A DNA stretch of 29,586 nucleotides, taken from Gammaproteobacteria bacterium UBA2955. GTDB lineage: Bacteria; Pseudomonadota; Gammaproteobacteria; Pseudomonadales; Azotimanducaceae. The notes below the pieces were generated by a model. That model was not told where the DNA came from. It was given only the letters and a program-made list of their open reading frames with translations, and did not search any database. Both the position numbers and the translations under genes were made by a program. The stretch covers positions 1 to 29,586 of the forward strand of contig DEBN01000129.1 of NCBI GenBank assembly GCA_002348825.1, in the 5' to 3' direction. Each line of letters begins with the position of its first letter. Position 1 is the stretch's first letter. This document shows, one piece after another, positions 23,918-29,586 of this stretch.

Positions 23918-26116
23918 CTAGTGGCCGCTGCGGGCCAGATTGATGACTACAGCCACATTGCGCAGCCGACGCATGAGCCGCGCCAGGTGCGACCTGCTTT
24001 TAACGGTGACGCCAATGACCAGGGTGCTGGCCTCAGCGTTGCGTTCCTCGATGGTAATGCCGTCCACGCCCGCATCGGCGGCAGTGACCTCCGAGGCGAT
24101 TTCAGCAACGACGCCATTGCGGCGCTGCACATTGATTCGTAGCGTGGTCAAGAACTCGCCGGAAGTGGTGCTGGTCCAGCGCGCTGGAATGATTTCGTGG
24201 GGACTGCGACGGCGCATCTCGGCCATGTTATTGCAGGCTTCAATGTGCACGACGAAGCCTCGGCCGGGTGTCATATGACCCACGATATGGTCGCCCGGTA
24301 CGGGTCCGCAGCAGCGCCCGTATTGCATCACTAGGCCTTCGCCGCCGCGTATCGCGATCGGGCCCCCGCCCTCAACCTCAACAGCAGCGTACTCAGGGTC
24401 ATCCGCGGCCAGCAGCTTCTGTGCCACTACGTAGGCAAGCAGGTCACCGTTACCTATTGCGGCTAAAAGTTCATTCAGCCTTCGCACCCCGAGCTCTTTG
24501 AACACGCGCCGCAGGCGCCGAAAGTCCAGGGTGTTAATACTTGTGTTCGCGTTGCCCAAGGCGCGATTCAGCAGCTTGCGGCCTAAGCGAATTGATTCGC
24601 CTTGTTTCTGGTGTTTAAGTTCGTGACGAATAGCGGATCGTGCGCGCGAGGTCACGACAAAGGTTAACCAATCAGGATTTGGTCGAGACTCCTTGGCGGT
24701 GATGATCTCGACACGCTGGCCGCTCTCTAACTGTTGGGAAAGGGGTGCAAGCTTGCCGTCAACTCGACACGCTACACACTGATTGCCGATATCGGTGTGC
24801 ACACTGTAGGCAAAATCTACCGCACTCGCCCCTGTTGGAAGCTCCATTATTTTGCCTCGCGGCGTAAAGATGTAAACCTCGTCGGGGAACAAGTCGATTT
24901 TGAGACTCTCGATAAATTCGAGCGGGTCGCCGGCGCGCTTTTGCAGTTCCAACAAATCCTTAGTCCACTGACGTGCGCGCTGCTGGTTACTGTCGAAGTC
25001 GCCGTCACTTTTATACAACCAGTGCCCAGCGATGCCGTTGTCTGCCACCGCGTCCATTTGCTTAGTTCGGATCTGCACCTCTATCGGCACCCCGTGCATG
25101 CCAAATAAGCTCGTGTGCAGAGACTGATAGCCGTTGGTTTTTGGAATCGCTATGTAATCCTTAAACCTACTGGTTACGGGCTTGTAGAGGTTATGAACGA
25201 CACCCAAAGCGCGATAGCAGGCGTCGGGCTGGTCGACAACTATGCGAAACCCGAACACATCCATAATGTCCGCAAACGACTTATGTTTCGATTTCATTTT
25301 GCGGTAGATGGAGTAGCTGTTTTTCTCTCGCGCTTTAACGTCTGCTGCAATGCCTTCGCGATTCATCGCCGCGGTAATGGTGTCGCGAATTTCTTCCATG
25401 AGCTCTTTGCGGTTGCCCCGAGCGGCCACCACCGACTGATTTATCAAGTCTGCCCGCAGTGGATAAAGCGCCTTGAAACCCAGATCCTCGAGTTCCGTTT
25501 TAACCGTATGAATACCTAATCTGTTGGCGATAGGCGCGTAAAAGTCCAATGTCTCCTTAGCGATGCGGCGCCGCTGCGCAGAAGACATCACGCCTATGGT
25601 GCGCATGTTGTGTAATCGATCGGCAAGCTTCACCAGAATGACCCGGATATCCTTTGCCATGGCCATAGCCATTTTTTGAAAGTTTTCCGCCTGCGCTTCG
25701 TCGCGACTGGAAAATATCTTGCTGAGTTTGGAGACGCCGTCGACTATTTCTGCAACCGAGTCACCAAACTTTTCCCCAAGCATTTGTTTGTTTGCCGCGG
25801 AGTCTTCGATCACATCGTGCAGCAGCGCGGCCATGATGGTTTGCGGATCCATATGCATATGCGAAAGGATCTGCGCTACCGCTGTGGGATGTGTAATGTA
25901 GGCGTGGCCGGTACGTCGCGATTGGCCGTCGTGAGCGTGGGTTGCGTATGCGTGTGCCTGTTTGACCAAGCGAAGTTCGTCCCGACTGAGGTAGCTGAGG
26001 CTCTCTACCAGCGACTCCAGAGTGGCGGGAGCAGCGACACTGGACTGTTTTGCGTGCTCGGCGAGCTGCGCAACGAAAAATGAACCGGGGGCGTGCTCAG
26101 CCGGCTGCTGGCTCAT
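23918..26116 (-). CDS. spoT: Bifunctional (p)ppGpp synthetase/hydrolase SpoT
   Basis: The 732 residues carry all expected domains. The HD hydrolase (about 50-200) has THP, HDVIED at 100-105 and [11 protein letters not shown]. The synthetase has VFGFRIVVD, the RFKD loop (the RxKD form of bifunctional enzymes), TNGYQSLHT and EVQIRT. TGS (about 400-460) is followed by the helical/zinc-finger-like region and a C-terminal ACT domain (about 655-732). It sets alarmone levels during starvation. The start ATG has GGGAG four bases upstream and lies inside the end of rpoZ, a 20-base overlap. RelA is excluded because its HD residues are usually lost and its loop is ExDD. Confidence 0.96.
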   Translation of the reverse strand: MSQQPAEHAPGSFFVAQLAEHAKQSSVAAPATLESLVESLSYLSRDELRLVKQAHAYATHAHDGQSRRTGHAYITHPTAVAQILSHMHMDPQTIMAALLHDVIEDSAANKQMLGEKFGDSVAEIVDGVSKLSKIFSSRDEAQAENFQKMAMAMAKDIRVILVKLADRLHNMRTIGVMSSAQRRRIAKETLDFYAPIANRLGIHTVKTELEDLGFKALYPLRADLINQSVVAARGNRKELMEEIRDTITAAMNREGIAADVKAREKNSYSIYRKMKSKHKSFADIMDVFGFRIVVDQPDACYRALGVVHNLYKPVTSRFKDYIAIPKTNGYQSLHTSLFGMHGVPIEVQIRTKQMDAVADNGIAGHWLYKSDGDFDSNQQRARQWTKDLLELQKRAGDPLEFIESLKIDLFPDEVYIFTPRGKIMELPTGASAVDFAYSVHTDIGNQCVACRVDGKLAPLSQQLESGQRVEIITAKESRPNPDWLTFVVTSRARSAIRHELKHQKQGESIRLGRKLLNRALGNANTSINTLDFRRLRRVFKELGVRRLNELLAAIGNGDLLAYVVAQKLLAADDPEYAAVEVEGGGPIAIRGGEGLVMQYGRCCGPVPGDHIVGHMTPGRGFVVHIEACNNMAEMRRRSPHEIIPARWTSTTSGEFLTTLRINVQRRNGVVAEIASEVTAADAGVDGITIEERNAEASTLVIGVTVKSRSHLARLMRRLRNVAVVINLARSGH

Positions 26117-26399
26117 CCGCTCCCGACTCGCCGCTGTTGATGGCTGCGATATTAAAGCTCATTTCAATATCGTCCTCTTCTTCCTCTAAGGAGACGTCCT
26201 GACTGTCGAGCATTTCGTGATTGATTAAACCCTCTGCAATTTCGCGCAGCGCGATGACGGTGGGCTTGTCGTTCTCTTCGGCAACTAACGCTTCGGTGCT
26301 GTAACGTCGCAACCCTCGAGCGCGACGACTTGCGAGCATCACTAACTCGAAGCGGTTATCGACGTGTTCTAGGCAGTCCTCGACGGTGACTCTTGCCAT
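26097..26399 (-). CDS. rpoZ: RNA polymerase omega subunit RpoZ
   Basis: The 100-residue protein starts [20 protein letters not shown] and contains the conserved RARGLRRY and [15 protein letters not shown] segments of omega, which helps assemble RNA polymerase and takes part in binding (p)ppGpp. The start at 26399 has AAGGA upstream; a longer frame to 26492 would read through a likely terminator hairpin and is not conserved. The C-terminus is about 10 residues longer than the 91-residue Escherichia coli protein and very acidic (EEEEDD). It overlaps spoT by 20 bases, the tightest coupling in the operon. Confidence 0.95.
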   Translation of the reverse strand: MARVTVEDCLEHVDNRFELVMLASRRARGLRRYSTEALVAEENDKPTVIALREIAEGLINHEMLDSQDVSLEEEEDDIEMSFNIAAINSGESGADEPAAG

Positions 26400-26427
26400 A
26401 GTTAATAATCCTTTTGAGAAAATCTTT

Positions 26428-26463
26428 AAAAAATAGCGAGTTCGGGAGTAATCCGAAAGCGCT
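26428..26463 (-). terminator. Possible intrinsic terminator or attenuator between gmk and rpoZ
   Basis: Read on the minus strand, AGCG, a 2-base mismatch, and TTCGG pair with CCGAA, a 2-base mismatch, and CGCT around a 7-base loop (26435-26463). A run of six U residues follows at once (26428-26433). The stem has nine pairs and is moderate, so partial read-through is likely. It would separate yicC-gmk from rpoZ-spoT-ridA-recG. Confidence 0.45.
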
Positions 26464-26492
26464 ATGTTACCGCTCGATGCTTGCGCGGACAA
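26464..26492 (-). promoter_or_regulatory. Weak candidate sigma-70 promoter for rpoZ
   Basis: On the minus strand, TTGTCC (26487-26492) and TAACAT (26464-26469) are 17 bases apart, each with four of six consensus bases. The start would fall near 26457, inside the terminator hairpin, so such transcripts would not form the full stem. Position is its main support. Confidence 0.25.
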
Positions 26493-26506
26493 GGTCGCGC
26501 AGCGGT

Positions 26507-27115
26507 CTATCCCAGCAGCTTGGCTACGGCAGCGCGCTTGGACTGACGTTCCTGTCGTAGCCGCGCACTTTGAACGATAGACAGCAACTCGGTGTGAGCG
26601 CGCTTAAAGTCCTCGTTAACGACCAGATAGTCGTAACGTTTCGCCTGGGCGATGTCCGTTTCCGCTTCGGCGAGGCGCGTGCTAATAGCGTCTTGAGAAT
26701 CTTGACCGCGCCCACGCAATCGGCTTTCCAGTTCTGCCATAGAGGGCGGCAAAATGAAGACGCTAACGGCATCTGGTAAAATGCGACGCACCTGATCTGC
26801 GCCCTGCCAATCTATTTCTAAGATTACATCTTTGCCTTCGGCGCGACAGCGATCCACTTCATTGCGTGAACTGCCGTAACGTTTCCCGAAAACATCCGCA
26901 TGCTCTAGGAACTCGCCGTCTTTAATCATTTGGTCGAACTGAGGGTCGTCGACAAAATAATAGTTTTCGCCGTTGCGCTCGCCCTCACGTTGGGTTCGAG
27001 TGGTGTGGCTAACGCACACCACAACCTGCGAATCGGCTTCTAATACCGACCGCACTAAGCTCGTTTTGCCGGCGCCGGATGGGGCTGAAACAAGTATCAG
27101 GCTGCCGCTATTCAT
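26507..27115 (-). CDS. gmk: Guanylate kinase
   Basis: This 202-residue enzyme converts GMP and ATP to GDP and ADP. The P-loop [11 protein letters not shown] is at 10-20. The GMP-binding segment follows with [11 protein letters not shown] and GENYYFV, and the YGSS motif binds GMP as in other guanylate kinases. The start overlaps the yicC stop as ATGA. The pairing with spoT downstream is functionally apt, since (p)ppGpp affects guanylate kinase in some bacteria. The length is normal and all motifs are intact. Confidence 0.97.
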   Translation of the reverse strand: MNSGSLILVSAPSGAGKTSLVRSVLEADSQVVVCVSHTTRTQREGERNGENYYFVDDPQFDQMIKDGEFLEHADVFGKRYGSSRNEVDRCRAEGKDVILEIDWQGADQVRRILPDAVSVFILPPSMAELESRLRGRGQDSQDAISTRLAEAETDIAQAKRYDYLVVNEDFKRAHTELLSIVQSARLRQERQSKRAAVAKLLG

Positions 27116-27981
27116 TCTATGTTTTGCACCTGTTCGCGGATTTGCTCAATGACCACTTTCAAATCAATAGCCTTCTGCGAGATCTCGGTCTGCGAGGCCT
27201 TTGCTCCGAGTGTGTTTGCTTCGCGGTTTAATTCCTGCGACAGGAAATCCAAACGGCGTCCATGGGGACCCTTGGCGTTGAGTAATTTGCGCGCCTCGTC
27301 GACATGAATGTCGAGTCGGTCCAACTCTTCGCGAATGTCGGCACGCTGGGCTAAGAGGGCCACTTCCTGTTCTAGGCGCGCTGGATCGGCTTTGACCTCA
27401 AGCTCACGCAGCTTTTGCTGCAAACGTTGTTGCTGCAGCTGCATGATGCTGTCGCCAAGTGGTCGCACAAATTCAACAATGGTTTCAATACTGCCAAGCT
27501 GTTGCTGCAGAACCGTCAGCAATCGTTCGCCTTCTGAATGACGCGCCTCAATCAGTCGCTCCAGTGCATCGTTAAATAAGTCAGCTGCGGTGTTCATTAA
27601 CACCGCCTGATCAACTTGTGGATTTGCCAGCACGCCCGGCCATTTTAACAGATCGAGTGTGTTAGGGGGCGCAGCGTTCGGCACAGCGTTGGTAATTTCC
27701 TCGGTGGCGGCTGCTATCTGGCGTAATAACACGTTGTTCAACGCAAGTTTCGGCTCGGAAGTGTCGGGCTCAAGTTTCAGAATGGCATCAATCTTGCCGC
27801 GTTTGATGCGTCGGCGAAGCTGTTCCCGGACCGCTGGCTCCACTGCGCGAAGCGTTTCGGGTAGGCGAAACTGGTTATCTAGATAGCGGTGATTGACGCT
27901 GCGCAGCTCCCAGCTCAGCTGGAACCCGTTGCTGATCACAGTTGCTTCAGCAAACGCGGTCATGCTTGCAAGTTGGGCCAT
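27112..27981 (-). CDS. yicC: YicC-family endoribonuclease
   Basis: The 289-residue protein has the family start pattern SMTAFAEA, then WELRSVNHRYLD, and ends in a highly conserved acidic and basic helix region with REELDRLDIHVDEARKLL, GRRLDFLSQELNREANTLGAKA and KVVIEQIREQVQN. YicC/YloC proteins are now described as endoribonucleases. The start ATG 27981 adds six residues before the MTAF motif, as usual; the ribosome site is weak, in an A-rich leader. It overlaps gmk by 4 bases (ATGA) and is the first gene of the leftward operon. Confidence 0.94.
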   Translation of the reverse strand: MAQLASMTAFAEATVISNGFQLSWELRSVNHRYLDNQFRLPETLRAVEPAVREQLRRRIKRGKIDAILKLEPDTSEPKLALNNVLLRQIAAATEEITNAVPNAAPPNTLDLLKWPGVLANPQVDQAVLMNTAADLFNDALERLIEARHSEGERLLTVLQQQLGSIETIVEFVRPLGDSIMQLQQQRLQQKLRELEVKADPARLEQEVALLAQRADIREELDRLDIHVDEARKLLNAKGPHGRRLDFLSQELNREANTLGAKASQTEISQKAIDLKVVIEQIREQVQNIE

Positions 27982-28017
27982 AAATTTTTTTGCTCAAGCG
28001 GCGATAAACGAGAGTGG

Positions 28018-28046
28018 ATTATCCAATCATTACCCTGCGCTGTACA
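28018..28046 (-). promoter_or_regulatory. Candidate sigma-70 promoter for the yicC operon
   Basis: On the minus strand, TGTACA (28041-28046) and GATAAT (28018-28023) are 17 bases apart, with four and five of six consensus bases. The transcript would begin near 28011, about 30 bases before yicC. It is divergent from the rph promoter in the same 161-base gap. Confidence 0.42.
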
Positions 28047-28086
28047 TTGTTCACAGCTGCGGGTGACGCAATCTTTTACGAATAGT

Positions 28087-28116
28087 CTGACGCGCCCGCG
28101 AACAACAAACTATAAT
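28087..28116 (+). promoter_or_regulatory. Sigma-70 promoter for rph-pyrE
   Basis: A perfect -10 TATAAT lies at 28111-28116. A partial -35 CTGACG lies at 28087-28092, 18 bases away. Transcription would start near 28123, giving a short leader with AGGAGG (28131-28137 region) before the rph start. Confidence 0.6.
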
Positions 28117-28142
28117 GTGGTTTTTCAAAACGAGGAGGGCTC

Positions 28143-28841
28143 ATGCGCCCGAGTGGACGAATCGCGGACGAGCTGCGCGAGGTAAAATTTACCCGTAATT
28201 TCACCATGCATGCGGCCGGCTCGGTGTTGGTCGAGTTTGGTAACACGAAGGTTATTTGCACCGCGTCAGTGGAAAACTCTGTGCCGGGATTTATGCGAGG
28301 CCGCGGCGAGGGATGGATAACCGCAGAATACGGCATGCTGCCAGGCGCGACCAATACGCGAAATGACCGCGAAGCGGCACGGGGCAAGCAAAACGGCAGG
28401 ACGGTAGAGATACAGCGCCTTATCGGTCGCTCCTTGCGTGCCATGGTAGATATGACCAGCTTGGGGGAGCGTACGATTCGGTTGGACTGCGATGTCATTC
28501 AGGCCGATGGCGGTACGCGCACAGCTTCGATAACTGGTGCGGCTGTGGCCTTGGTGGATGCGCTGAAAAATATCGATGCAGAGTCCGCTTTGGTGGCTCT
28601 AGTGTCTTCTGTAAGCGTTGGAATATATAACAACGCGCCGGTCTTGGATTTGGATTACGCGGAAGACTCAAAAGCGCAAACAGACATGAACGTTGTGCGC
28701 ATGGGCAGCGGTGGTTTTATCGAATTGCAAGGCACAGGAGAAGGCGCGCCCTTCAGTGGCGAAGAGCTGCAACAATTAATTGCGCTCGCCGAGAAAGGCA
28801 CAAATGAGCTGTTAGAGTTACAGCGCGCCGCGCTGGCGTAG
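28143..28841 (+). CDS. rph: Ribonuclease PH
   Basis: The 232-residue protein trims tRNA 3' ends using phosphate. It starts with [20 protein letters not shown] and has the phosphate and RNA-binding segments [21 protein letters not shown] and [20 protein letters not shown] broken by one short link, then [19 protein letters not shown]. The length is normal (about 238 in Escherichia coli). A strong AGGAGG precedes the ATG. It is followed by pyrE after 10 bases, the conserved rph-pyrE operon. Confidence 0.97.
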   Translation: MRPSGRIADELREVKFTRNFTMHAAGSVLVEFGNTKVICTASVENSVPGFMRGRGEGWITAEYGMLPGATNTRNDREAARGKQNGRTVEIQRLIGRSLRAMVDMTSLGERTIRLDCDVIQADGGTRTASITGAAVALVDALKNIDAESALVALVSSVSVGIYNNAPVLDLDYAEDSKAQTDMNVVRMGSGGFIELQGTGEGAPFSGEELQQLIALAEKGTNELLELQRAALA

Positions 28842-28851
28842 GAGAGGTCTG

Positions 28852-29478
28852 ATGCAGCAACGAAACTTCATCGACTTTTTGGTGGCTCAAGGAGTCTTAA
28901 AGTTCGGCGAATTCACTTTAAATTCCGGCCGCGTCAGTCCGTATTTTTTCAACTTAGGTGCGGTCAGCGACGGGTCAGGATTTGCTGAGCTGGGTCGCGC
29001 CTATGCTGATGCAATCTTGGCGGCGGAGATTGAATTCGATGTGCTGTTCGGTCCCGCGTACAAAGGCATTCCGATTGCTGTCGCCACTGCTACAGCACTT
29101 GCGGAACAGGGCGTGCATGTGGGCGTCGCTTATAATCGAAAAGAGGCCAAGGACCATGGCGAAGGAGGGCAGTTGGTCGGCGCCGACGTCGCTGGCCGTG
29201 TTTTGTTAGTCGACGATGTGCTGACGTCAGGCAAAGCCATCCGCCAGAGCGTCGATCTGATTGTGCAAACGCAAGCGCGCATCGTTGGCGCGGTAATCGC
29301 GCTCGATCGGGCTGAGCTATTCGACGGCGGTGTTACTGCGGTAGAAGCGTTAGCTGGCGACTTGGGCGTGCCTATTTTGAGTATCGCATCGGTAACGGAC
29401 ATAATTCGCCACGTTGCGGACGCTACGTTGCGGCAGCGTATGGTCGAGTATCAGCAACAGTATTGTCGCGTTTCGTAG
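28852..29478 (+). CDS. pyrE: Orotate phosphoribosyltransferase
   Basis: The 208-residue enzyme makes orotidine 5'-phosphate from orotate and PRPP in pyrimidine synthesis. The orotate/PRPP loop has FTLNSGRVSPYFFN, the flexible loop has NRKEAKDHGEGG, and the PRPP motif RVLLVDDVLTSGKA has its acidic pair at 121-122. GGAGAGG lies before the start. In Escherichia coli pyrE is controlled by attenuation coupled to rph translation; here only 10 bases separate the genes, with no attenuator hairpin between them. The last 108 bases of the window (29479-29586) hold no ORF or terminator I can support. Confidence 0.97.
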   Translation: MQQRNFIDFLVAQGVLKFGEFTLNSGRVSPYFFNLGAVSDGSGFAELGRAYADAILAAEIEFDVLFGPAYKGIPIAVATATALAEQGVHVGVAYNRKEAKDHGEGGQLVGADVAGRVLLVDDVLTSGKAIRQSVDLIVQTQARIVGAVIALDRAELFDGGVTAVEALAGDLGVPILSIASVTDIIRHVADATLRQRMVEYQQQYCRVS

Positions 29479-29586
29479 CCTCGCGGGTTAGATGTTTCGG
29501 CCACTGCCGCTGCTAACTCACCGCCATATAGCCCTAGCTAGATCCGTCGTTAAAAACATTGTGTTCAACCAAACTCCACTGCTCTG

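Noticed and set aside
23918..26116. Rightward ORFs opposite spoT, some above 100 codons
   Set aside because: They have no ribosome sites or recognisable motifs and mirror the codon pattern of spoT on the other strand.
26400..26492. Longer rpoZ frame
   Set aside because: It would run through the terminator hairpin and U-run; the conserved omega start is at 26399 with a good ribosome site.
29479..29586. Terminator or new gene after pyrE
   Set aside because: No stable stem with a T-run and no start with a ribosome site could be seen before the window ends.

Overview
The window is chromosomal DNA that most likely comes from a polar-flagellated gammaproteobacterium. Three things suggest this. 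The block pyrE-rph / yicC-gmk-rpoZ-spoT-ridA-recG is a classic gammaproteobacterial neighbourhood. A ubiquinone-type ubiA sits beside a rubredoxin gene. The flagellar genes carry sigma-54 (RpoN) type promoters, as in Vibrio and Pseudomonas. I cannot name the genus from sequence alone. There are no rRNA or tRNA genes, insertion sequences, CRISPR arrays or prophage genes; coding density is very high and no stretch above 225 bases lacks a gene.

Region 1 (1-10460, flagellar type III export and C-ring): the end of fliH, then fliI and fliJ; then, behind a candidate sigma-54 promoter, fliK, a lipoprotein-like fliL, fliM, fliN and fliO; then an oppositely oriented lytic transglycosylase gene; then, behind a near-perfect sigma-54 promoter, fliP, fliQ, fliR and flhB. 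Together these make the export ATPase and its regulators (FliHIJ), the hook-length ruler (FliK), the rotor switch (FliM, FliN) and the export gate (FliOPQR, FlhB). FliL, FliM and FlhB each depart from the usual motif at a functionally important place.

Region 2 (10474-12779): two genes follow flhB where flhA, flhF and fleN are often found. One encodes a DamX-like protein (degenerate AAA-like domain, one membrane helix, C-terminal SPOR domain). The other encodes an unrecognised one-helix membrane protein with coiled coils. With the lytic transglycosylase and the lipidated FliL, they are the best candidates here for an undescribed envelope or flagellum-insertion function.

Region 3 (12912-21474): uvrD, a TRAP solute-binding lipoprotein and a crotonase-fold enzyme run rightwards. 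They converge on a leftward operon ubiA-dctQ-dctM, so the TRAP transporter is split between two converging units. A short rubredoxin gene and a dicarboxylate/amino acid:cation symporter gene then run rightwards.

Region 4 (21471-29478): housekeeping genes. A leftward operon yicC-gmk-rpoZ-spoT-ridA-recG has tight or overlapping junctions and one possible intrinsic terminator before rpoZ. Divergent from it, behind a clear sigma-70 -10 element, are rph and pyrE.
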